A program made the translations under genes and the position numbers. A DNA stretch of 58,702 nt. Origin: an uncultured Clostridia bacterium. GTDB taxonomy: Bacteria > Bacillota > Clostridia > Oscillospirales > Ruminococcaceae. A model generated the notes under the pieces. The model saw only the letters and a list, made by a program, of their open reading frames with translations, ran no database searches and was not told the origin of the DNA. Numbering within the stretch: the first letter of the stretch is position 1; the number at the start of each line of letters is the position of its first letter. Of the stretch, positions 35,001-41,162 are shown in pieces. The DNA is taken from contig CAMUJF010000018.1 of the NCBI GenBank assembly GCA_947089135.1, positions 1 through 58,702 of the forward strand, in the 5' to 3' direction.

Positions 35001-35193
35001 CGGGTACGAAGCTGCAAGAGCTATAAGAAAGCTTGAAAATAAGAAACTTGCTTCCATACCTATACTCGCAATGACTGCGAACGCCTTTGAGGAGGATAAG
35101 CAGGAGGCTCTGAAAAGCGGAATGAACGACCATATTGCAAAGCCGATTGACGTTAAAAATCTTATTGATACTCTTGATAATATATTAAAATAG
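32032..35193 (+). CDS. hybrid sensor histidine kinase with two receiver domains
   Basis: About 1053 residues from the ATG at 32032, which follows GGAGGA; an in-frame GTG at 32017 lies within the ribosome binding site region. No membrane helix, so cytoplasmic. Order: unknown receiver-like N-terminal domain (1-125), two PAS domains (about 130-250 and 260-385), a further sensor-like segment, HisKA (His about 553 in SHDIRTPMNA), HATPase_c with DTGIGMS and GTGLGMAI. Two receiver domains follow, with Asp about 845 (IVDWMLPD) and about 983 (LMDVQMPVMDG). No output domain and no cognate regulator next to it. Confidence 0.95.
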   Translation: MYHCHVHFYLFGEENRLFELIKGTPPFENFTHEFCESGGWEKRFAEKADVIFAYLGNNDAGELPLLTSNIVSEMKSGAELILIADKGQVSALYGVMENVKDIWTLPMSDEELRFRFLRWQQSCKADKDAKQTSHFFESTINSIPNLIWYKDKNGIHEKVNDSFCKTVNKTKAQVEGRGHAYIWDVEQDDPACIESEREVMDTRKTCVSEETVQTGDGTKLLTTYKSPLYDFDGSVMGTVGVAIDITRERAFEQEIMRKNRSLEKIFTTIDCGVLCHSLDGSHILSINSAALKILGYESAEGLENDGFDMVASSVMDEDRDMLTERIKTLIDPGDSISVEYRIKHRDGKVLHIMGNIKLLEENGEMFYQRFLLDCTAQKIQERENEKRQTELIHALSIDYNLVCFYDLETGSGNALRITDCDKNVLESIFGGKDKLILERDMAEYINTCVIKDDREMMLEACTKDWLKKELTEKKNLHVNYRTACGSADNIKYFQMKAVRVGTLEIVRGVVIGFRCVDEEIRSEVEKKNLLESALMQANRANKAKSVFLSNMSHDIRTPMNAIVGFTSLAMNHIDHRDQVEEYLKKIMSSGNHLLSLINDVLDMSRIESGKIHIEEKPCSLPEILHGLHNIIQGDIHAKQLEFLVDTVDVMDEEIFCDKLRLNQVLLNLLSNAVKYTGSGGTITMRIAEIPGAPSGYANYEFLIKDTGIGMSDDFVSHIFEPFERERNSTISGIQGTGLGMAITKNIVDLMNGSIEVKSKQNVGTECTVSFTFKLNAEAKKPAVLPEFKNLRALVVDDDFNTCDSVSYMLQQIGMRAEWTLSGKEAVLRTRQALMRNDNYKVYIVDWMLPDVNGIEVVRRIRKETGDNAPVIVLTAYDWSDIEDEAREAGVTAFCSKPLFMSDLRSCLSSIVNRNSKTVVNKKQETNHHNERILLAEDNVLNQEIAVEILSEEGFSVDVADNGQIAVDMLKNSEPGYYQLVLMDVQMPVMDGYEAARAIRKLENKKLASIPILAMTANAFEEDKQEALKSGMNDHIAKPIDVKNLIDTLDNILK

Positions 35194-35238
35194 CTGTTAA
35201 CTGCATATCGGCAAAAAGTCCATGGAATATAATAAAAC

Positions 35239-35275
35239 GAAAACAGGCGGGAACCAAATGTCCCGCCTGTTTTCG
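35239..35275 (+). terminator. terminator of the hybrid kinase gene
   Basis: CGAAAACAGGCGGGA pairs with TCCCGCCTGTTTTCG and is followed by TTTCC; likely active in both directions between converging genes. Confidence 0.85.
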
Positions 35276-35419
35276 TTTCCATATAGCCGCTCTGCTTTGA
35301 AAGCGCAAACAAAACTTTTTGTCAAAATCCATATATGCAAGATTTAGGCGCAGTTTTTGTGCATTTTCCGCGCAGAATGGCTGTACGAAATAAAAAAGAG
35401 GTTATGAAGAATTTAAGAA

Positions 35420-36370
35420 TTAAAGATATTTCACAATTTCGCCGATAACGGGTTCTATCCATTTATCTGAAAGTCCGAAATCCTTTTGTTTGTAGTTCCA
35501 CGCAGAATGGGAAATACCAAAGCGCTCAAAAGCGGTGTTTATGGCTTTATACCATTTAAGAGCGTCCTGCGGGGAAACCCGGTCGATAACTCCGTATTCG
35601 CCGCAGTAAAGCGCAGCATCGTATTTTTCCGCTGTTTTCAAAGCAGCGGAAAATCTTCCCTCAAAGTATTCGGGGTTGATCTCCTTTTCATCAAAGCTTT
35701 TTGCGGCGGAAACGTCCATATTGTCTACCCATTCCGCACCCTGATGAGTAAAATCCATCGGGTCATAGCAATGGAAAGAAAGGATCACGTTATCATCATA
35801 AGGCTTTACAAGATCGGGCAGAGCGTCGGGACTGTTGTTCCAGTAGCTGCCCACTATTATAGTAGTGTCAGGAGCAATTGCGCGTATCTTCTCGATGCAG
35901 CCGTATATTGCCTCGTTCCATACTGTTATGTAGCTTTTGTCCGTTACTTCGTTCAGAAGCTCAAAAGCCACTCTGTCGCTGTACTTGCCGTAACGCTTTG
36001 CAAGATTTTCCCAGAGGCAGTAAAATCTTTCGCGCAAAGCGTTGTTTTCAAAAAATCCGCTTTCTTTTTCTCCCTTGTCAAATGAAAAGCCGGCGGTTTT
36101 ATGCAGGTCGAGTACAAGGTTCAGTCCGAACTCGCCGCACCATTTTATTGCATTGTCAATGTATTCATATCCTTTTTCAAGGGTATTTCCTTCCGCGTCC
36201 TCCACAAGATTGTAGTCGATCGGCAGACGAACGTGGTCGAGTCCCCATGAGGCGATCTTTTCAATGTCCTCCCTGCCGATAAAGCTGTCGTAATGCTCGG
36301 TCGTATGGCAGCACTGTGAAAGCCAGCCGCCAAGATTTACACCTTTTTTGTAGCCGTTAAATTTTTTCAT
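35420..36370 (-). CDS. GH5 family endo-beta-glucanase-like hydrolase, intracellular
   Basis: 316 residues. TIM-barrel glycoside hydrolase family 5: N-terminal GVNLGGWL, VRLPIDYN, catalytic acid/base E141 in LLNEVTD, HCYDP and nucleophile E258 in CGEYG. No signal peptide, so it probably cleaves imported oligosaccharides in the cytoplasm. It is downstream of a sugar-binding lipoprotein gene in the same direction, with its own promoter and a palindrome at 36403-36420. Substrate likely beta-glucan or cello-oligosaccharide, not certain. Confidence 0.93.
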   Translation of the reverse strand: MKKFNGYKKGVNLGGWLSQCCHTTEHYDSFIGREDIEKIASWGLDHVRLPIDYNLVEDAEGNTLEKGYEYIDNAIKWCGEFGLNLVLDLHKTAGFSFDKGEKESGFFENNALRERFYCLWENLAKRYGKYSDRVAFELLNEVTDKSYITVWNEAIYGCIEKIRAIAPDTTIIVGSYWNNSPDALPDLVKPYDDNVILSFHCYDPMDFTHQGAEWVDNMDVSAAKSFDEKEINPEYFEGRFSAALKTAEKYDAALYCGEYGVIDRVSPQDALKWYKAINTAFERFGISHSAWNYKQKDFGLSDKWIEPVIGEIVKYL

Positions 36371-36393
36371 ATTGCATCATTCCTTTCGCAGAT

Positions 36394-36422
36394 ATTATAC
36401 AGAATCGTCTGTATACGATTAC
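36394..36422 (-). promoter_or_regulatory. GH5 promoter with overlapping palindrome
   Basis: The minus strand carries TATAAT (36394-36399) and a poor -35. The inverted repeat AATCGT-N6-ACGATT at 36403-36420 covers the spacer and the -35 region, as expected for a repressor operator. Confidence 0.55.
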
Positions 36423-36498
36423 TATAGATCCTGCGCCGATAAAAATATACAATTTTTGTTTGATTATTACAACATTTGTTGAACAGTGAAAACAACAT

Positions 36499-36531
36499 GG
36501 CAGGGTTCCGTCTTAAAGGCGGAACCCTGCC
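36499..36531 (-). terminator. terminator of the solute-binding protein gene
   Basis: GGCAGGGTTCCG pairs exactly with CGGAACCCTGCC; on the minus strand TTGTTTTC follows shortly after. It separates the lipoprotein gene from GH5. Confidence 0.8.
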
Positions 36532-36574
36532 GCGTTAAATGACGTTATGGATATCCGTTACAGTATCAGTTAAA

Positions 36575-37996
36575 TCAGTTTGAAAATTCAGCTTTTATCT
36601 TTTCGTTCAGTTCGTCAACAGTTACCTGTGTAAGACCGTTGATCTCTTCTCTTGTGGTAGCCCAGTCAGTTCCGTTGAAAGAAGCCTGCTTGATCCTGTC
36701 GTCAACGATATCGGCAACATCCTTGGGCAGACCCATGTGGAAGCTTACAACAGGGTTTGCGTCGGTAAGCTCTCTTACAGTACGCCACATTTCAAACATC
36801 TCATCTGTCCAGCCGTAGTCATTTCTCCACTGGTCAAAAGTGATCTTCTGAGCGCTTTCGTCCTTTTCAGCGATGAGCTTGCACTTCATGAACGCGCCTG
36901 CGCCTTCAGGATTCTGTGCGTCCTTGCAGAGAGTGTAAGCGTCCATATTGGCAGGGAGGTAATATTTGTCAGCTTCGGGATCCTTTGGCATAGGTACAAA
37001 TCTTATATCATCGGGAGTACCGAGACCGGAAAGGTTTGTTTCCCAAAGCGCCCATGTAGCGATTGGATAAAACAATGTTTTACCCTCAGGTACACGCTGA
37101 GGCTGTTCGGTCCAGTTGAATTCAGCTTTTGGAAGAGGCAGATCGTCCTTTTTGAGATTATACATAAAGTTTTCCGCACGTTCCATTTCGGCGCTTGCGA
37201 TATTGTTTACAACAAGACCGTTTTCAACAGTGATCGGAGCAACGCCGGTAGTCAGTACAAACTGAGTCTCAAAATACCAGCTGTCATATGCGAACTTGTC
37301 GTTTTCACGGTCGCAGTACTCAACGCACATACCGCGAAATGTATCCCAAGTCCAGTTATCAGCGGCGAGAAGCTCTCTCGGATCGTCAAGATTGTTTTCG
37401 TCGATGGTTTTCTGGTTGTATATCATGAGACACTTGGATTCGCTTGAGGTAGCGCAAACATAATGTTTTCCGCCAAGCATATGCATATCGGAAAGCTTTT
37501 TGCCGCCCTCGTTCCAAAGTTCGGCGTCGTTGAAGTCAATATATTCGTCCCAAGGCAGGAACATACCCTCTACAGCCTTTGCGGGGAAAGTGTCAAACTC
37601 CTGTGCAGGGAACATATCGGGGGCGTCTCCGCCGACTACGAGAGTGGAAAGGTCGGTGAAGCGGTTTTCCCAGGTTGTGTTGATCCACTCAATGCTGCCG
37701 CCGTATTTGGTCTCAAAAAGCTCCAGTGAAAAGTCCTTGGGCTTGCCCTTTGCCGGATTGATATCGTATGTAGCAAGCCATCTTATTTTTCCGTTTTCAA
37801 GCTTCTCGTCGTCGCCGACGTCAACTGCAGCAACAGATTCCTTTTCCTCGTCGCTCAGTTCCTTGGGAGCAGTTGTTTCGACTGTAGCCGCAAGAGTAGC
37901 CTCCGGGGTCTGTTCACCGCTGTCGGAGCAGGCGGACAATGTTCCCACGATGGAAAGAGCGGAAATAAATGCCAGAGTTCTTTTCAAATTCTTCAT
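36575..37996 (-). CDS. carbohydrate ABC transporter substrate-binding lipoprotein
   Basis: 473 residues. Lipoprotein signal peptide with lipobox LSAC (Cys23), followed by an acidic Thr-rich linker, then a family 1 extracellular solute-binding fold with ALWETNLSGLG-like and PANMDAYTL segments. Family members capture oligosaccharides at the cell surface. No permease or ATPase genes are adjacent, so they must be elsewhere. Divergent from the AraC regulator; GH5 lies downstream. Ribosome binding site AAAGGAGAG. Confidence 0.9.
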   Translation of the reverse strand: MKNLKRTLAFISALSIVGTLSACSDSGEQTPEATLAATVETTAPKELSDEEKESVAAVDVGDDEKLENGKIRWLATYDINPAKGKPKDFSLELFETKYGGSIEWINTTWENRFTDLSTLVVGGDAPDMFPAQEFDTFPAKAVEGMFLPWDEYIDFNDAELWNEGGKKLSDMHMLGGKHYVCATSSESKCLMIYNQKTIDENNLDDPRELLAADNWTWDTFRGMCVEYCDRENDKFAYDSWYFETQFVLTTGVAPITVENGLVVNNIASAEMERAENFMYNLKKDDLPLPKAEFNWTEQPQRVPEGKTLFYPIATWALWETNLSGLGTPDDIRFVPMPKDPEADKYYLPANMDAYTLCKDAQNPEGAGAFMKCKLIAEKDESAQKITFDQWRNDYGWTDEMFEMWRTVRELTDANPVVSFHMGLPKDVADIVDDRIKQASFNGTDWATTREEINGLTQVTVDELNEKIKAEFSN

Positions 37997-38118
37997 ATAA
38001 ATCTCTCCTTTTCAAACCAGATTAAAATTACAATATTTTAACCGTTTGCTGTAATTTTACTATAACATATCCGCACAGTTAATAATACTACTTTTTTGTT
38101 TTTTTTATCAAAATTTTG

Positions 38119-38147
38119 TTGCAATTTTTCTTTGTGTGATATATAAT
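38119..38147 (+). promoter_or_regulatory. promoter of the AraC-family regulator
   Basis: TTGCAA (38119-38124), 17-base spacer, TATAAT (38142-38147), in the intergenic region shared with the divergent solute-binding protein gene. Confidence 0.65.
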
Positions 38148-38177
38148 AGAATAAAGCAGCAAGGAGGTGTTTTTCGT

Positions 38178-38939
38178 ATGGCTCAATCGGAACATGAACT
38201 GACATACAGGTCTTTTATGAACAGGGAATATTCTTTTAAGCATTCCCCGTTTGAAAAGGAATTCGAGTTCTACGACTGCGTTAAAAGCGGCAATATTGAG
38301 AGGGTGGAGCAGCTTATGACTCCGCTTGGCTCGGGAGGAGTCGGTATACTCTCGGAGGATCCCCTGCGGAATCTGAAGTACCACTTTACCATAACTGTTG
38401 CACTTATAACCCGTTTTTGCGTAGAGGGCGGAATGGAAATGGAACCGGCATATACTCTAAGCGATCTGTACATACTGAAAGCGGATAAGTGCTCCGCGGA
38501 AGAAGAGGTGCACGCTCTGCACAAGGAAGCTGTACTTGATTTCACAAATCAGATGAACAAGGTTGCAAGAAGCAGTATTTATTCAAAGCCGATCATAATG
38601 ACCATGGACTATATTTACGATCATCTCCATTCTAAGATATCCGAGGAAGAGATAGCCGAATACGTTTCTCTTAGCCCGTCATATCTGTCGAGACTTTTCC
38701 GCAGCGAGGTAGGGGTCACGGTAAGCACCTATATCGCTGTAAAAAGAGTTGAGACCGCTCAGAATATGCTGAAATATTCCGACTACGCTCCCGTGGATAT
38801 CGGCAACTACCTTGCTTTTAATTCACACAGCCATTTTATCAGTACTTTTAAAAAGTACACCGGAATGACTCCCAACGAGTTCCGCAAAAAATACTACCGC
38901 TCCACCTGGAGCATGGACAGAACAAAAAAGTCAAAATAG
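38178..38939 (+). CDS. AraC-family transcriptional regulator
   Basis: About 253 residues from the ATG at 38178, preceded by AAGGAGGTG; an ATG at 38136 lies within the promoter. The N-terminal sensing part is unassigned. The C-terminal AraC DNA-binding domain (about 150-250) has two helix-turn-helices, including EEEIAEYVSLSPSYLSRLFRSEVG and the signature SHSHFISTFKKYTGMTPNEFRK. It stands between the divergent lipoprotein gene and the GH16 gene and is their probable regulator. Half-sites are proposed at 38928-38957. Confidence 0.93.
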   Translation: MAQSEHELTYRSFMNREYSFKHSPFEKEFEFYDCVKSGNIERVEQLMTPLGSGGVGILSEDPLRNLKYHFTITVALITRFCVEGGMEMEPAYTLSDLYILKADKCSAEEEVHALHKEAVLDFTNQMNKVARSSIYSKPIIMTMDYIYDHLHSKISEEEIAEYVSLSPSYLSRLFRSEVGVTVSTYIAVKRVETAQNMLKYSDYAPVDIGNYLAFNSHSHFISTFKKYTGMTPNEFRKKYYRSTWSMDRTKKSK

Positions 38940-38991
38940 TTACAGCTAAGTCAAAATTATGATATACACCGGGGAGACAAAGCGGTATAAT
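38928..38991 (+). promoter_or_regulatory. direct-repeat operator and promoter of the GH16 gene
   Basis: AAGTCAAAAT occurs at 38928-38937 and again at 38948-38957, 20 bases apart on one helix face. TATAAT follows at 38986-38991 with no good -35. The second copy ends close to where the -35 should be. This is the usual layout of class-II AraC-type activation. A related TATCAAAATT lies at 38107 in the lipoprotein/AraC intergenic region. Confidence 0.6.
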
Positions 38992-39025
38992 AATTTCAGT
39001 AATAAATTTAACGGAGGCTGCTATA

Positions 39026-39805
39026 ATGAAAAAAACATTTAAATCAAGATTTTTTATTGTTGTTTTGTCAGCGGTAATGTCGGCGTCGCTTTGCTCCTGC
39101 GGGAAAAACGGAGGAGACGGTGAAATGAGTCAACCTAATTCGGCTGCGGCGGATATTTCGTCGGTAAGCTTTGAAAACGGCAGTTCGGAGCTGTTCGAGA
39201 CGGCAGACGGCTGGTGCAACGGAAGTATGTTCAACGTAACCTGGCGCAAAGAAAACTGTACCTTTGAAAACGGAAAAATGCAGCTTATCATCAATAATGA
39301 TGAAAGCCCTTTAAAGACGGTTCCGTATTCGGGGGGAGAGTACCGTTCAAAGGATTTTTACGGCTACGGACGGTATGAGGTCTCCATGAAGGCAATTAAA
39401 AACGACGGAGTTGTGTCCTCGTTTTTCACTTACACGGGACCCTCCGACGGTAATCCCTGGGACGAGATAGATATTGAGATACTGGGCAAGGACACCACAA
39501 AGGTTCAATTCAATTATTTTACGGACGGCGTTGGAAACCATGAATATATGCACGATCTTGGCTTTGACGCTTCCGAGGATTTCCACACCTACGCTTTTGA
39601 ATGGCATAAGGACAAGATAGTTTGGTTTGTTGACGGTGTTGAAGTCTACTCAGTTGGTGAAAATATTCCCGTGACAGAAAGCAAGATAATGATGAACGCT
39701 TGGTGCGGAACAGGCGTTGACAGTTGGCTCAACGCTTTTGACGACTCGAAAATGCCGCTTACCGCAGAGTATGAAAAAATATCTTTTGTACCCTTTGAGG
39801 AATAA
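39026..39805 (+). CDS. GH16 family beta-glucanase lipoprotein (lichenase-like)
   Basis: 259 residues. Lipoprotein signal with LCSC lipobox (Cys25). The family 16 core has the licheninase catalytic signature DEIDIEILG (nucleophile E147, acid/base E151), preceded by YGRYEVSMKA and followed by EWHKDKIVWFVDG. It would cut mixed-linkage beta-1,3-1,4-glucan at the cell surface, feeding the lipoprotein receptor and the intracellular GH5. Ribosome binding site CGGAGG. Confidence 0.94.
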   Translation: MKKTFKSRFFIVVLSAVMSASLCSCGKNGGDGEMSQPNSAAADISSVSFENGSSELFETADGWCNGSMFNVTWRKENCTFENGKMQLIINNDESPLKTVPYSGGEYRSKDFYGYGRYEVSMKAIKNDGVVSSFFTYTGPSDGNPWDEIDIEILGKDTTKVQFNYFTDGVGNHEYMHDLGFDASEDFHTYAFEWHKDKIVWFVDGVEVYSVGENIPVTESKIMMNAWCGTGVDSWLNAFDDSKMPLTAEYEKISFVPFEE

Positions 39806-39925
39806 CAAGTACTTTTATGATACTACGGACGTTTTTCAAGACGCTTACGAAGCGTATGGCTTTGAGAAATTGTAATACTATTGCTGTTGCGATTTTGTGA
39901 TCCTAAATTAATGTGCAAATTCAAT

Positions 39926-39954
39926 TTGACAATTCCGCTTGGATATGCTACAAT
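39926..39954 (+). promoter_or_regulatory. promoter of pnuC
   Basis: TTGACA (39926-39931), 17-base spacer, TACAAT (39949-39954). The leader to pnuC is about 108 bases. Confidence 0.7.
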
Positions 39955-39991
39955 TATAATTGTAAATAATGTATGCCACCGGGCAGAATAA

Positions 39992-40064
39992 GAATGTTGA
40001 AAACATTCGCCGCGTATCGTTAGGTCTTTGAAGATGCGCGGTCGAATGTTTATTTTTTAGGAGG
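39992..40064 (+). promoter_or_regulatory. attenuator-like leader of pnuC (candidate riboswitch)
   Basis: GAATGTT (39992-39998) and a second GAATGTT (40044-40050) can each pair with the single AACATTC (40002-40008), so the two hairpins exclude each other. The downstream hairpin also pairs CCGCG with CGCGG and ATC with GAT, and is followed by TATTTTTT (40051-40058) and then AGGAGG. It therefore looks like an intrinsic terminator that also sits beside the ribosome binding site. I recognise no named aptamer upstream. Confidence 0.6.
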
Positions 40065-40070
40065 ATCGTC

Positions 40071-40787
40071 ATGCCGAAAAAAATCCTGAATTATTTTACC
40101 AAAGGTGAGATCGCGCTGTGGCTATGTTCGGTAACGGCGATAACAGCGTCATTTTTTATATTTGACAGGACAGGCTGGCTGAAGCTTGCCGCGTCGCTTA
40201 TCGGGATCACCGCGCTGATCTTCAACGCAAAGGGAAACCCGGCAGGACAAATATTGATAATCGTTTTCAGTGTGCTTTACGGAATAATTTCCTACTCGTT
40301 TTCATATTACGGTGAAATGATAACCTACATGGGTATGTCTGCGCCGATGGCTGTATTGGCGTTTATTTCCTGGGTACGCAATCCGTATAACGGAAACCGC
40401 TCCGAAGTAAAGGTAAACCGCATAAGAGGCGTGGAAATAGTTTTTATGCTTATATTAACGGCATTGGTAACTGTTGCTTTCTACTTTATTCTGGACAAAT
40501 TCGGTACGGCAAATCTTGTACCCAGCACGATCTCGGTTACTACAAGCTTTATTGCGGTATATCTTACATTCCGCAGAAGCGAGTTTTACGCGCTGGCATA
40601 TGCGGCAAACGATCTTATACTTATCGTTTTATGGGTAATGGCGGCAATATCGGACATATCTTATCTGTCTGTGATAATTTGCTTTGCGATGTTTTTGATC
40701 AACGACCTTTACGGCTTTATAAGCTGGCGTAAAATGAGAAAGCGTCAGACAGGCGATGACGCGAAAAAGGTGTCTGTAAGCAAATAG
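40071..40787 (+). CDS. pnuC: nicotinamide riboside transporter PnuC family
   Basis: 238 residues with about seven membrane helices and the PnuC core pattern (NAKGNPAGQ, then the second-half TFRRSEFYALAYAANDLILIVLW). The family imports nicotinamide riboside or related vitamin nucleosides by facilitated diffusion. It is a single gene after an attenuator-like leader; ribosome binding site AGGAGG. The exact ligand (NR versus thiamine or riboflavin relatives) is not fixed by sequence. Confidence 0.9.
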   Translation: MPKKILNYFTKGEIALWLCSVTAITASFFIFDRTGWLKLAASLIGITALIFNAKGNPAGQILIIVFSVLYGIISYSFSYYGEMITYMGMSAPMAVLAFISWVRNPYNGNRSEVKVNRIRGVEIVFMLILTALVTVAFYFILDKFGTANLVPSTISVTTSFIAVYLTFRRSEFYALAYAANDLILIVLWVMAAISDISYLSVIICFAMFLINDLYGFISWRKMRKRQTGDDAKKVSVSK

Positions 40788-41008
40788 TTTTATAGCTTTT
40801 TATGAAATCTGCATAAGTAAATACGTATTTTTGAAATAGACTTTCGTGAGCTATGATTTAAAGGTATTTGCAGCGTGTGTTTTATTTTGTATGCTCAATG
40901 AGATTTTAAAACGTCTGAAACATACCTTTAAAAACTGCGGCATTGTTTTTTCATATAATAATTTGCCAATATAAAAGTGCTTTTTTAGTAATTATGCCAT
41001 TTTACCTC

Positions 41009-41038
41009 TTGACACATCTATCAGTAAAGTGGTATAAT
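41009..41038 (+). promoter_or_regulatory. promoter and structured leader of the chemoreceptor gene
   Basis: TTGACA (41009-41014), 18-base spacer, TATAAT (41033-41038). The leader of about 120 bases contains CCGAAgCCG (41057-41065) pairing with CGGTTCGG (41107-41114), with further internal pairing. It lacks the conserved core of the c-di-GMP-I riboswitch. The gap 40788-41008 holds no gene. Confidence 0.6.
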
Positions 41039-41162
41039 ATTAATAAATAACTTGACCCGAAGCCGTGCGCGTCCTCCCGAAAAATGACGAACGGCGTGCG
41101 TTTTAACGGTTCGGAATACAAGAGCTTTATGCATTTTATACATTAAAATTGGGGGAATCATT

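Noticed and set aside
41039..41162. c-di-GMP-I riboswitch before the chemoreceptor gene
   Set aside because: The conserved core (GGGCAAACC-type) is absent; only a generic stem is seen.
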